This document shows, in pieces, positions 26,462 through 34,471 of a stretch of 57,318 nt of DNA. A model generated the notes under the pieces. That model did no database searches. It saw nothing but the letters and a program-made list of their open reading frames with translations, and was not told the DNA's origin. The position numbers were made by a program, and so were the translations under genes. Numbering within the stretch: position 1 is the stretch's first letter; every line of letters begins with the position of its first letter. The DNA is from Treponema sp. (GTDB lineage: Bacteria > Spirochaetota > Spirochaetia > Treponematales > Breznakiellaceae), in NCBI GenBank assembly GCA_031266775.1, contig JAISAQ010000017.1, positions 1 to 57,318 of the forward strand. The letters are read 5' to 3'.

Positions 26462-27658
26462 TCAAGAAATACCGCTTCGCGGCACGGACAGCTCCGCAAA
26501 GGCGTCCAGGAGGAAAGGATTAAGAAAGAGAAGGCCCCCGGCGGAAAGGCGCGGCGCGTCCCCTTTGCGAAGCCCGCCCGAAAGAAGGCCGCGCGCCCGC
26601 CATTTTCGTACGGTTTGGGGAATGGCTTCCTCAACGGAAAGGCCGAAGCGTTTCATGAAAAGTTCCCCGGCGGGTCCCTGTGCGTAACGGAACCCCATGA
26701 GGAGGCTTTCCTTCATCAGCACAGGCGTATCGAGGAATTCCACCGTATCCTCAGGCCCGCCTGAAACGCGCGGGAGAAGCCAGGCGTCAAGGTTGGCCCC
26801 CCCGGTAAAGCGGCGCCCCGTCGCCGGAAAACCGCCGTCAATGACGGTTCCCGACGCGGCCGGCCCCAGGCCAAGCCAGTTTTCCATGCGCCAGTAGCGT
26901 ATATTGTGGGCGCAGCGCCGTCCGGGCCGGGCAAAATTCGACACTTCGTACTGCTCATAACCCGACGCGGCAAGCATATCCCGGCCGGTTATCCACAGAA
27001 GATCCGCCCTGTCGGAATCCGGCAGAAAACCCGGAACGCGGCTCTTTTCCTCAAGCGGGGTGCCGGGGGCGACGGTAAGGCTGTACAGGGAAACGTGCCC
27101 CGGCTCATACTCAAGCAGCGTACCGATGTCCCTCCGCAGAGTATCTTCATCCTGCAGGGGAAGGCCGGAAAGCAGATCGGCGGAAAAGGAAGCGCCGAAA
27201 ATTTCCCGCGCAAGGGCCAGCCGCCCTGGAACAAGGCTCCCGCGGCCCGTCCGCCCCAGCGCCCGCCGCGATGGTTCATGAAAAGTCTGGACTCCAAGGC
27301 TTACGCGGGTAACGCCCCCCATGCGGCAGGCTTCAAGGAAGGGGCGGCCGGCGGATTCGGGGTTCGCCTCAACCGTCCATTCACGAGGAAGATCCGAAGG
27401 GGGAAGCAGCGCGCCGACGGCCGCAAGAAGCCGCGCCGTCCCTTCCGCCCCCAGAACGGAAGGCGTACCGCCCCCAATGTACACCGTGGGAACCTTCGTA
27501 ACGGCAAAATCACGGAGAACCGCCTCCGCGCGGGAGGAGAGGGCGTCAATAAAGGAACCGGTTCTTTTATCACCGGGTTTGACGGGAACCGAATAAAAAT
27601 CGCAGTAGCCGCAGATGCCCGCGCAAAAGGGAACGTGAATATACAGGGAGGCTTCCAC
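26462..27658 (-). CDS. hemW: HemW-type radical SAM protein (heme chaperone / CPO-like)
   Basis: 398 aa. The radical-SAM cluster motif C-AGI-C-GY-C is at residues 12-19, preceded by the HemW-typical SLYIHVPFC. Further family blocks: VYIGGGTPS, EANPES, RVSLGVQTF, DLLSGLP, YEQYEVSNFARPG. The Cys after the motif (CDFYS in HemN) is missing; FYS follows directly, as in HemW. HemW inserts heme into target proteins rather than oxidising coproporphyrinogen. The GTG start at 27658 follows the signal-peptidase-like gene by 6 bases, so the three genes form one operon. Confidence 0.9.
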   Translation of the reverse strand: MEASLYIHVPFCAGICGYCDFYSVPVKPGDKRTGSFIDALSSRAEAVLRDFAVTKVPTVYIGGGTPSVLGAEGTARLLAAVGALLPPSDLPREWTVEANPESAGRPFLEACRMGGVTRVSLGVQTFHEPSRRALGRTGRGSLVPGRLALAREIFGASFSADLLSGLPLQDEDTLRRDIGTLLEYEPGHVSLYSLTVAPGTPLEEKSRVPGFLPDSDRADLLWITGRDMLAASGYEQYEVSNFARPGRRCAHNIRYWRMENWLGLGPAASGTVIDGGFPATGRRFTGGANLDAWLLPRVSGGPEDTVEFLDTPVLMKESLLMGFRYAQGPAGELFMKRFGLSVEEAIPQTVRKWRARGLLSGGLRKGDAPRLSAGGLLFLNPFLLDAFAELSVPRSGIS

Positions 27659-27664
27659 GGCGGA

Positions 27665-28393
27665 TCAGGGAGGCCCCAGCGCGCCCGGAGGCCAGTACCT
27701 GAATATGGCTTTTCCCGTAATCAGATCCGCCTTCACCGGCCCCCAGGTGCGGGAGTCGTTGGTATTGCTTCTGTCGTCGGAAAGCACAAAACATTCATCC
27801 TCGCCAAGGAAGATCCGGTCCGTGTTTCCCGCAAAGGGCAGGGATTCGTCCCACAGGGCCGGCACCTGGGGAATGGTTATGTCATAGGGTTTTTCGGAAA
27901 GCTCAAATTCGGTAAGGCCGTATGAGCCGCCCCGGGGTTTTACGCGGATGACGAAATTGGTCATGGTGACTTCATCGCCCGGCAGCCCTATTACCCGCTT
28001 GATGTACAGATAGTCTTCTTTTCCGAAGAGATCGGCGCGCTGGGCGGTAAAGAAACGGACGAACCCGTCAAGCAGGGAGACAAACGCGCCGCCGTTTCTT
28101 TTTCCGTTCATGTCGACAAGGATCACGGTTCCCCGCCTGAAGGGCGGAGGCCTGTCCCCCGGGCCGAAATTCAAAAGCAGGGAATGTACCAGAAAGGAAG
28201 AAAAGATGATGCGATCCCCCGCGTGGAAACCCGGCTGCATGGCGTTGTTTTCCAGTACCCTGAAGGAAAAAAAGAACGAGGTAAGGGAATTGTACAGAAT
28301 ATAGATGCCGGCGAAACAGAGGAGGATCCACAACACCCGGTAACGCCGGGTTTTTTGAGCCGCGTATGAATACCTCCGCCACTTGCCCGCCAT
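27665..28393 (-). CDS. Signal peptidase I homologue lacking the catalytic serine
   Basis: 242 aa with one N-terminal membrane helix (about 19-43). All type I signal-peptidase boxes can be aligned: ENNAMQPGFHAGDRI (box B), YIKRVIGLPGDEV (box D with the general-base Lys near 131) and SDDRSNTNDSRTWGPV (box E). The nucleophile position, Ser in SMxP, is Ala51 here: codon GCC at 28243-28241. The protein should be proteolytically inactive. It lies 3 bases after an intact signal peptidase gene, like the inactive SpsA beside SpsB in staphylococci. It may regulate or scaffold its partner; that is inference. Confidence 0.85.
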   Translation of the reverse strand: MAGKWRRYSYAAQKTRRYRVLWILLCFAGIYILYNSLTSFFFSFRVLENNAMQPGFHAGDRIIFSSFLVHSLLLNFGPGDRPPPFRRGTVILVDMNGKRNGGAFVSLLDGFVRFFTAQRADLFGKEDYLYIKRVIGLPGDEVTMTNFVIRVKPRGGSYGLTEFELSEKPYDITIPQVPALWDESLPFAGNTDRIFLGEDECFVLSDDRSNTNDSRTWGPVKADLITGKAIFRYWPPGALGPP

Positions 28394-28396
28394 ATT

Positions 28397-29377
28397 TTAC
28401 CTGATGACCCCCGCCCGCCCCAGCGGCCAGTAAATGACGGCGCCCCGGCCCAGAACTTTTGCCTCCCGTACCGGCCCGAAGAAACGGCCGTCCCGCGAAT
28501 TGTCGCGGTTATCGCCAAGGGGAAACACGCGCCCCCCGGGGACATACCACCCCATGCGCTCGCGGGCCAAAAGACGCCGGTACCGCTCGTCGCCGGGGGC
28601 AAGGCCGCGGAGGGTCTCAAGACGGGCCCTCCGGAAAGCAAAGGCGTCCGAGTACCCTCCCCGCCCGGAGGCCGCGTCCCGCTGGTCCAAAGGAGGAGGA
28701 AGCCCCATATCCGCATAGGCCGCCGCCCTGCCGGCCGCCTCAACCGCCGGGTACTGATCTTCGGAAACAAGGCGGCCGAGTGTATGCCCCCAGTTCCGCG
28801 CCGTCTTGTATTCCCCTTCCTTTACCCATTGATCCGTTCCGGCAAAACGGATGAGCATGTTCCCCTTTTCCGTGATAAAACGATCCCCGCCCATGCCGGC
28901 GGCCCGCTTGATAAGAAAATGGGGCCTGGGCTGGCCTGATTCATCCCTGTCTATGTCCACAAGCGAAAGGGTAAGCATGTAAATAATACGCTGGGCTATG
29001 TCAAACACCGGCCCCCGCGAAATATAATCGGGATTTTCAAAGATGATCACGTCGTTCCGCGCGGGCCGTATGGGGCTGGGCAGCTTGGCCACGCCCGGAA
29101 GCAGTTCCGGACCGTAGATGATCTTGTTGACAAAAATATGATCCCCGATCAAAAGGGTGTCTATCATGGAGCCTGAAGGGATCTGGTACGCCTGAAAAAG
29201 GTACTGGTTGATAAGAAGCACCACCCCGGCGGCCCAGAGGAAGGCTTCTACCCAGTCGGCAATGATGTTTTTCTTCCGCTGTTTTTCCTTTATGATCCGT
29301 TTTCGCCGCTTTCTTGCCGCAAGAAACGCTTCGGTGAGATACTGAATACGGTCAAAGAAACCGGTCTTAACGGACAT
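28397..29377 (-). CDS. lepB: Signal peptidase I (active-site complete)
   Basis: 326 aa from ATG 29377; a short N-terminal extension up to 29413 is possible, and no candidate start has a good ribosome site. A basic cytoplasmic region (residues 21-38) precedes a membrane helix (about 43-62). Box B IPSGSMIDTLLIGDHIFV contains the nucleophile Ser70; the Lys general base is in HFLIKRAAGMGGDR; box E is GDNRDNSRDGRFFGPV. A long insert between boxes D and E (about 170-270) is rich in Ala/Arg. It removes signal peptides from secreted proteins at the inner membrane. First gene of lepB, pseudo-peptidase, hemW. Confidence 0.9.
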   Translation of the reverse strand: MSVKTGFFDRIQYLTEAFLAARKRRKRIIKEKQRKKNIIADWVEAFLWAAGVVLLINQYLFQAYQIPSGSMIDTLLIGDHIFVNKIIYGPELLPGVAKLPSPIRPARNDVIIFENPDYISRGPVFDIAQRIIYMLTLSLVDIDRDESGQPRPHFLIKRAAGMGGDRFITEKGNMLIRFAGTDQWVKEGEYKTARNWGHTLGRLVSEDQYPAVEAAGRAAAYADMGLPPPLDQRDAASGRGGYSDAFAFRRARLETLRGLAPGDERYRRLLARERMGWYVPGGRVFPLGDNRDNSRDGRFFGPVREAKVLGRGAVIYWPLGRAGVIR

Positions 29378-29406
29378 TGAACCAAAAATACCATGAACCG
29401 CCATCG

Positions 29407-29435
29407 TTGACAAGAGAGAGGACCGGACCTATAAT
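29407..29435 (+). promoter_or_regulatory. Perfect-consensus sigma70-type promoter, leaderless start
   Basis: TTGACA at 29407-29412, exactly 17 bases, then TATAAT at 29430-29435. The ATG of the following gene is at 29442, only 6 bases beyond the -10 box, so the expected transcription start is the A of the ATG itself. No Shine-Dalgarno can exist on such a transcript. Confidence 0.9.
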
Positions 29436-29441
29436 GCCGCC

Positions 29442-30851
29442 ATGTCCGAAAAAGAAAGCGCGGAGGAAGACGGCGTCCGTCTTCCGGCCATTCTGGGAAT
29501 ACGGCCGGGGGCGTACCTCGCGGTTCTGTACGCGCTCATCATACTTGGCGTTGTTTTTTTCACGCTTTTTTTCCCTGGCCTTTCAGGGCCCGGAAGCGTC
29601 GCGGCGGTATCCTGTGAACCGGAAGGCGCCGCGTTTTATGTTGACGGGATCTACATGGGCGCCGCTCCCTGCAAGATCTTTGTCCCCAAAGGAAGACACA
29701 CCCTTACCCTTTCGCTGCCCGGCTTTACGCCTTTTGTACGGGAAGAGGAATTCCGCGGCCGTCTTTTCGCCTCATCGATCTTTCCCCTTGTCCATCCGGT
29801 CCGCGCCGTTCTGGAGTCCCCGGCCCCCGCCGCCGTCTTCGCTTCCCACGCCGCCGATTTTGCCGCGTGGACCTTTGCCGGAGAACCTACCGCGGCGTAC
29901 CAAATTCCCATGAGCCTTTCGGAAGGGGCGTACCGGGCGGCCCGGCCCGGCGCGGCGGAACTGCGGGAAGAAATGAACGGGATCATCGAAGCCTCCGCCC
30001 GTTTTGCCGTTACCAGGGCGTCCCTGCGGGATCTGGCGCGCGCCAAAGCCCTTTCCGATAACGGAGGGCTTGCCCCGTCCCCGGTGAGCCTGCTCCGTTC
30101 CGCCGAAGAAAGCCTCGCCTGGCTTGCGAAATACCCCCAGGGAAGGGAATGGCTGGGCCGGGTCCTGCCCGGCCTGACGCCCTGGCAGGGGGAAAGCGCG
30201 GAAGGCGCGGAAGATACGGCCTTTGCCACGCCGGGGCTTACGGAGACGGCCGGGGCGGCTTCCCTGAATGGCCAGGGGGAGGCGGCCCGGATTTCCATAG
30301 AAGATCTTCCCTTTATACGGGTTGGGGAGGTTTCGGAAGGGCGTTCCGGGGATTTCTGGTTCTGCGGGGCGCCCGTTCCCCAAGGCCTTTTTACACGGTT
30401 CCTCGCGGAAAACCCCCGGTGGATCGGGCCGTCCTACGGAGCCGGTGAAAACGCCCCCGCGGCCGGCGTTTCCTGGTACGCGGCGGAGGCCTTCTGTCTC
30501 TGGTTCTCGGCCCGCCTTCCGGCCGCCATGGCGGATTACGAGGCCCGCCTTCCGGCCGAAGCCGAATGGGAAGCTGCGGCGGGATCCGAAGGCTCCCCCC
30601 GTGTTCCCCCGGAATTGCTGCGGAACGGGGGGCTGTGGGAATGGTGCGCCGATCCTTTCGCGCCCCTCCTCCTTCCCGCGGACCCCCGCGCCATAGAGGC
30701 GGTCGGTTCCCCTGAACGTTCCCTTAGACGGATAACCGCGGACAGCCAGGGCCAAACGATACAAACGGAACGGGCGTCCCTTCCCCCGGATCTTTCTTCA
30801 CCCATTATCTCGTTCCGGCCCGTCATTGTCCGTAAAACGGCGGGAGACTGA
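29442..30851 (+). CDS. Membrane-anchored PEGA and FGE-sulfatase (SUMF1-like) domain protein
   Basis: 469 aa. A membrane helix at about 24-48 (YLAVLYALIILGVVFFTLFF) is followed by a PEGA domain (EGAAFYVDGIYMGAAPCKIFVPKGRHTLTLSLPGF, about 62-98). After a long Ala-rich middle region, residues about 290-465 resemble the formylglycine-generating-enzyme fold: VSWYAAEAFCLWFSARLP, RLPAEAEWEAAA, NGGLWEWCADPF. The catalytic cysteines of true FGE are not evident, so it is probably a structural or ligand-binding version. It is driven by a perfect-consensus promoter and followed after 1 base by smpB. Likely a periplasm-facing envelope protein. Confidence 0.8.
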   Translation: MSEKESAEEDGVRLPAILGIRPGAYLAVLYALIILGVVFFTLFFPGLSGPGSVAAVSCEPEGAAFYVDGIYMGAAPCKIFVPKGRHTLTLSLPGFTPFVREEEFRGRLFASSIFPLVHPVRAVLESPAPAAVFASHAADFAAWTFAGEPTAAYQIPMSLSEGAYRAARPGAAELREEMNGIIEASARFAVTRASLRDLARAKALSDNGGLAPSPVSLLRSAEESLAWLAKYPQGREWLGRVLPGLTPWQGESAEGAEDTAFATPGLTETAGAASLNGQGEAARISIEDLPFIRVGEVSEGRSGDFWFCGAPVPQGLFTRFLAENPRWIGPSYGAGENAPAAGVSWYAAEAFCLWFSARLPAAMADYEARLPAEAEWEAAAGSEGSPRVPPELLRNGGLWEWCADPFAPLLLPADPRAIEAVGSPERSLRRITADSQGQTIQTERASLPPDLSSPIISFRPVIVRKTAGD

Positions 30852-30852
30852 T

Positions 30853-31308
30853 ATGGGAGACGGGGTGAGGATCATCGCCGTGAACCGCCGGGCGCGCTAC
30901 GAATATTCGGTGGACGACACCTACGAGTGCGGCGTGGAACTCCTGGGGACGGAAGTCAAATCGTTCAGGGACGGAAAAATATCTTTCCCCGACGCCTGGG
31001 CCGAGGTAATCGAAGGCGAAGTCTGGCTCCGTTCCCTGAATATCGCCGAAAATCCCTTTTCGTCGGTTTTTAACCACGATCCCGGCCGGAAAAAAAAACT
31101 CCTCCTTCACCGTGAGGAAATAAAACGGATACACCGCCGGGTAGACGAAAAGGGGTACACCCTTATTCCCCTGTCGTTTTATTTCAAAAAAGGCCGGGTA
31201 AAGGTGGAACTGGGGCTCTGCAAGGGGAAAAAAGCCTTTGACAAACGGGCCGGCATACGGGAACGGGATATTAAAAGGGACATGGAACGGGAATTCCGCC
31301 TGCGCTAG
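30853..31308 (+). CDS. smpB: SsrA-binding protein SmpB
   Basis: 151 aa. SmpB binds tmRNA and delivers it to stalled ribosomes. Characteristic blocks: AVNRRARYEYSVDDTYECGVELLGTEVKSFRDGKISF, LRSLNIAENPF, RKKKLLLHREEI, YTLIPLSFYFKKGRVKVELGL, and the basic tail CKGKKAFDKRAGIRERDIKRDMER. The ATG at 30853 has GGGAG 7 bases upstream and lies one base after the PEGA gene stop. No ssrA gene is visible nearby. Confidence 0.97.
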   Translation: MGDGVRIIAVNRRARYEYSVDDTYECGVELLGTEVKSFRDGKISFPDAWAEVIEGEVWLRSLNIAENPFSSVFNHDPGRKKKLLLHREEIKRIHRRVDEKGYTLIPLSFYFKKGRVKVELGLCKGKKAFDKRAGIRERDIKRDMEREFRLR

Positions 31309-31524
31309 GAGCCTGTTCTTGACCCGTTTAACCGCGAAGAATTTTTTAACCGCAATCGTCGCAAAGAATTTAACCGCGGACCTCACGGACAGAACGGACT
31401 TTTCAGTTTCAAATTTACAGTTTGCCCGTGTTGGTCTGTGTCCGTGGTTGTTTTGAATTCGGAATTACTGTGTCCGCGGCCCTCTTTCTGTACCCAAATC
31501 CGTAGTATGTGGTATACTATTATT
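31309..31524. repeat. Intergenic repeat-rich stretch (TTTAACCGC and CACGGAC motifs)
   Basis: No gene is supported here. A GAGCCTGTTC word follows the smpB stop. Then TTTAACCGC occurs three times (near 31328, 31348 and 31371) with GAAGAA/CAAAGAA between copies, followed by several GGAC / CACGGAC / GTCCG words. Such AACCGC-AAAGAA strings are a known style of dispersed intergenic repeat in several bacterial genomes. The stretch ends in an extended -10 (TGGTATACT, to 31518). Confidence 0.45.
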
Positions 31525-31806
31525 ATGAAAAAAGCGGCGCGGACTGCCGTATATGTGAAAAAAATCCCTGAATTTGTGTCCCGCATCGTTGCGGTTGGCA
31601 CGGTTTTTGCACACACACACACACACACACACACTACTCACCGCCATTTTCCTCAAAAAAATTTGCCCGAAGATCTTTTGGGGCGGCCTGGAGGAGTAAG
31701 GTATGAAACGTATGTCAATGTTTTTTGCGGTGGCCGCCCTTGTGTCCGCCGCTTGCAAGATCTCCGGCCCCGATTCAGTATCCATACCCGTTACCGTTAC
31801 CTTTAG
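31525..31806 (+). CDS. Small reading frame carrying a (CA)12 tract; candidate phase-variable ORF
   Basis: An ATG at 31525 lies exactly 6 bases after an extended -10 box TGG-TATACT (31510-31518). The frame encodes MKKAARTAVYVKKIPEF... then His-Thr repeats from the CA tract. In its present phase it runs on to 31806, overlapping the next gene. In the neighbouring phase the same region reads ...LLTAIFLKKICPKIFWGGLEE and stops at 31699, where the last two Glu codons form the ribosome site of the next gene. Gain of one CA unit or loss of two would join the natural-looking halves. A real product is uncertain. Confidence 0.4.
   Translation: MKKAARTAVYVKKIPEFVSRIVAVGTVFAHTHTHTHTTHRHFPQKNLPEDLLGRPGGVRYETYVNVFCGGRPCVRRLQDLRPRFSIHTRYRYL
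31610..31633. repeat. (CA)12 dinucleotide microsatellite
   Basis: Twelve uninterrupted CA units lie inside a small reading frame, 69 bases before the ATG of the propeller lipoprotein gene. Dinucleotide tracts of this length are prone to strand slippage and act as contingency switches in host-associated bacteria. Confidence 0.95.
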
Positions 31807-32920
31807 CGGCAACGGGCATACAGGCGGCATGGTGGTTCCCATGGCGCTGTTGGGTCCTGCCGGTCTGCCCATGCCCATGCCCCGCCAAGGCAGCCTCGTA
31901 AAGACGGGATGTACGTTCCGGGGCTGGAATACCCAGGCAAACGGATCCGGCACGGACTACGCCGCGGGCGGTTCCTACGCCTTCGCTGCCGATACGACCC
32001 TCTACGCCAAGTGGAAAGTTGACTGGATCGGTATTAACGGAACGGCCTCCACCTTTGGTACTTCCGTCATCTTGGGCATCGCCTGGGGCGGCGGGAAGTT
32101 CGTCGCGGCCGGGGCTGACGGCCAAATGGCCAGGTCCGCCGACGGGGTAACGTGGACCGGTATCGACGGAGCGGGCTCCACCTTTGGTACTTCCTACATC
32201 TAGGGTATCGCCTGGAGCGGCGGGAAGTTCGTCGCGGTCGGGCAGAACGGCAGAATGGCCTGGTCCGGCAACGGGGTAACGTGGACCGGCATCGATACGA
32301 CCTCCACCTTTGGTGCTTCCAACATCAGTGGCATCGCCTGGGGCGGCGGGAAGTTCGTCGCGGTCGGGGAGGGCGGCCACATGGCCTGGTCCACCGGCGG
32401 AGAAACGTGGACCGGCATCAACGGAGCGGTTTCCACCTTTGGTGCTTCCAACATCGATGGCATTGCCTGGGGCGGCGGGAAGTTCGTCGCGGTCGGGCAG
32501 AACGGCAGAATGGCCTGGTCCGACGACGGAGAAATGTGGACCGGCATCAACGGAGCGGCTTCCACCTTTGGTTATTCTCATATCGATGGCATCGCCTGGG
32601 GCGGCGGGAAGTTCGTCGCGGTCGGACATGACGGTCACATGGCCTGGTCCGGCAACGGGGTAACGTGGACCGGCATCGACGGAACGGCCTCTATCTTTGG
32701 TATTTATCCCATCTATGGCATCGCCTGGGGCGGCGGGAAGTTCGTCGCGGTCGGGTGGGGCGGCACAATGGCCTGGTCCGGCAACGGGGAAACGTGGGCC
32801 GGTATCGACGGAACGGCCTCCACCTTTGGTATTTCCACCATTTATGGCATTGCCTACGGTGGCGGGAAGTTCGTCGCGGCCGGGGAGGGTGGTAAAATGG
32901 CCTGGCACGAGTACCCGTAA
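31703..32920 (+). pseudogene. Seven-blade beta-propeller lipoprotein, interrupted by an in-frame TAG
   Basis: The ATG at 31703 follows GGAGGAG. The signal peptide ends in the lipobox VSAAC. Next is an InlB/Listeria-Bacteroides-type repeat (VTVTFSGNGHTGG...FRGWNTQANGSGTDY...TTLYAKW). Then come seven near-identical ~43-residue units of the form WTGIDGTASTFG...GIAWGGGKFVAVG..GxMAWS, the number needed for a closed seven-blade propeller. A TAG at 32201-32203 interrupts blade 2 where other copies have TTG, AGT, GAT or TAT. The same frame continues unbroken to 32920. Either decay, a switchable allele or readthrough. Without suppression only 166 aa is made. Confidence 0.8.
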
Positions 32921-33012
32921 AAGGGGAATTGTAACGCTGAAAAAAGCCCGCGCTCAGGAGGGCCCCCAGGATTTCTGGATCATTCTTTCCGGAAGGAGTA
33001 TACTAAAGGCGT

Positions 33013-33891
33013 ATGAAGCGGCTTCCGGTTCTGGTGTTTTCGCTTTTCGTCTTTTCCGGCGGGGAACCTTTCGGTACGCGCGGTTCCCCCGTGCTGGGGG
33101 CGCAAAACGGAAAGCCGGTGATCGCGGCGCTGCCTTTTTCCGTTGAGGGTATAAGCGGCGATGAAGGACGCCTCCTGGAGTCGCTCATTCGTTCGTACCT
33201 TTCCGAACTGGGAGAAGTGATTGGCGTTCCCCCGGAGGCGGCGTCCGGGGAAACAGGCCCTGCCGCAGGCGCTTTTTCCAAAAAACCCGAATTTACCGTA
33301 TCGGGAAGCATACGGGCGGAAGGGGATCTCTGTACGCTTACCGTGAACATAGAAGCGGCCACAGGCGGGATGAGAACCTGGTCCTATTCCTACAAAACCA
33401 CAGGAGAACTGGTCCTCAAGGTCCGTTCCGCGCTGGAAGCCGCCTTTACCCCGCCCTCAGGCGAAGAGGCTCCCGTTCCGGCCGAAGACATCAGTGAAAA
33501 CCGGATCATGGGAAGCTGGAAGGGGGAAACCGGCATTGAGACGGTGCGTCTGTACCGGGGGGGACGGGGCATGGCGATCTTTTCTTCCGGCGTCCACATG
33601 ACGCTTTCCTACACGATAGACAACAACGTCCTTACGGTACGGCAGGTTTCCCCAAACACGGAGCGGTATTACTATCCCCTGCCCTATGAAGACGCCAGGG
33701 CACTCAGCGCCGGGGCGGAGCCGGTGATCTGGGAGCTGAGACTGTACGGCAGGGGAACCGCGCTGCGGGGGCTTAAAATGTCGACAGGTTTCCGCCGGAA
33801 CGGAGACGAAACGGAACTGATCCCCGAAGTACGGGATGTCGAATGGACAAAGGGCCCCGGCGGCGCTTTACCCGGCGGTCCGGGCCGTTAA
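33013..33891 (+). CDS. Exported protein of unknown function
   Basis: 292 aa. A signal peptide (KRLPVLVFSLFVFSGG) is followed by KPVIAALPFSVEGISGDEGRLLESLIRSYLSELG, which resembles the start of CsgG/LpoB-like or TolB-N-like periplasmic domains. A second half (about 160-280) has a beta-rich GSWKGETGIETVRLYRGGRGMAIF pattern, suggesting a lipocalin-like or DUF-type sandwich. TATACT at 32999-33004 lies 8 bases before the ATG. The stop codon overlaps the stop of the convergent FtsB-like gene (shared GTTAAC). Envelope role inferred only. Confidence 0.75.
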   Translation: MKRLPVLVFSLFVFSGGEPFGTRGSPVLGAQNGKPVIAALPFSVEGISGDEGRLLESLIRSYLSELGEVIGVPPEAASGETGPAAGAFSKKPEFTVSGSIRAEGDLCTLTVNIEAATGGMRTWSYSYKTTGELVLKVRSALEAAFTPPSGEEAPVPAEDISENRIMGSWKGETGIETVRLYRGGRGMAIFSSGVHMTLSYTIDNNVLTVRQVSPNTERYYYPLPYEDARALSAGAEPVIWELRLYGRGTALRGLKMSTGFRRNGDETELIPEVRDVEWTKGPGGALPGGPGR

Positions 33892-34325
33892 CCGCGCGCC
33901 CGTTTGAGCGCGTCGAAAACCAGAAGAAGCGCGAAGACGGCCCCGCCGGCCGAAAGGGCTATTATCTTTATAAGGCGGTCATCCATGAATTCCGGCCGGT
34001 ACGCCCTGACAACTTCGCCGGGACGGACGGCGGGACGTTTTACCCCCCCGAGCCCCACGATGCGGACAAAGCGTTCGTCCCTGCCGCCGTATCCCAGTTC
34101 TCTGGCGTAAACGGCTATGGTGTCCCTGTCGTAAAGAAGGCTGTTTTTGGTATTTTCAAGAGTTTCGTTGACAAGGCCGAGTTTTTCCATGTTGGCCCGC
34201 TGTTTATCCCGTTCCACAAGAAGCTCCCGGTACGCGGAAAGCCCCATGGCTCCGGCAAGAAAGGACAAGACGGCGTACACGGCGGCGGCCGTCCAGAAGG
34301 CGGTGAGATATTTGAAGACTCCCAT
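33888..34325 (-). CDS. FtsB/DivIC-like septum-initiator-type membrane protein
   Basis: 145 aa. One N-terminal membrane helix (about 7-30) is followed by a coiled coil (RELLVERDKQRANMEKLGLVNETLENTKNSLLYDRD) and then ARELGYGGRDERFVRIVGL, the pattern of FtsB/DivIC/FtsL proteins that join the divisome. Unlike standard FtsB (about 100 aa) it has a second membrane helix near the C-terminus (IIALSAGGAVFALLLVF). Both termini would be cytoplasmic. The division role is by family resemblance; it could be another spirochaete-specific envelope protein. Confidence 0.65.
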   Translation of the reverse strand: MGVFKYLTAFWTAAAVYAVLSFLAGAMGLSAYRELLVERDKQRANMEKLGLVNETLENTKNSLLYDRDTIAVYARELGYGGRDERFVRIVGLGGVKRPAVRPGEVVRAYRPEFMDDRLIKIIALSAGGAVFALLLVFDALKRARG

Positions 34326-34371
34326 TGCTAAATTTACGGAAAAGAGGGACGGTATCTTGAGGCATATGCGG

Positions 34372-34401
34372 TTGACAACGGGAAAAACCCTGGGCTAAGA
34401 T
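34372..34401 (+). promoter_or_regulatory. Promoter upstream of the small ORF and acidic-protein gene
   Basis: TTGACA at 34372-34377, 18 bases, then TAAGAT at 34396-34401. A second -10-like box TATAAT is at 34488-34493, 12 bases before the ATG of the acidic protein, without a good -35. Either or both could serve the downstream module. Confidence 0.6.
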
Positions 34402-34408
34402 CTAAATT

Positions 34409-34471
34409 ATGGAGGCTTTGGGGGTGATTATCCCAAAAAACTCTACTTATATGACCCGTATTGGCCGATAA
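34409..34471 (+). CDS. Possible 20-aa leader peptide
   Basis: The ATG at 34409 lies 7 bases beyond the TAAGAT box and opens a 20-codon frame (MEALGVIIPKNS... ending RIGR, TAA at 34469-34471). The TTGGG...CCCAA inverted repeat within it could form a hairpin. There is no ribosome site, so if translated it would be leaderless. It ends 34 bases before the next gene. It may be a regulatory leader or chance. Confidence 0.3.
   Translation: MEALGVIIPKNSTYMTRIGR

Noticed and set aside
31465-31953. Minus-strand frames across the CA tract (poly Val-Cys)
   Set aside because: A cysteine-valine run from GTGTGT is only the antisense of the microsatellite; no other coding sign.
32050-32900. About 129-base repeats considered as a CRISPR or satellite array
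   Set aside because: They are in-frame protein repeats (propeller blades) with no spacers.
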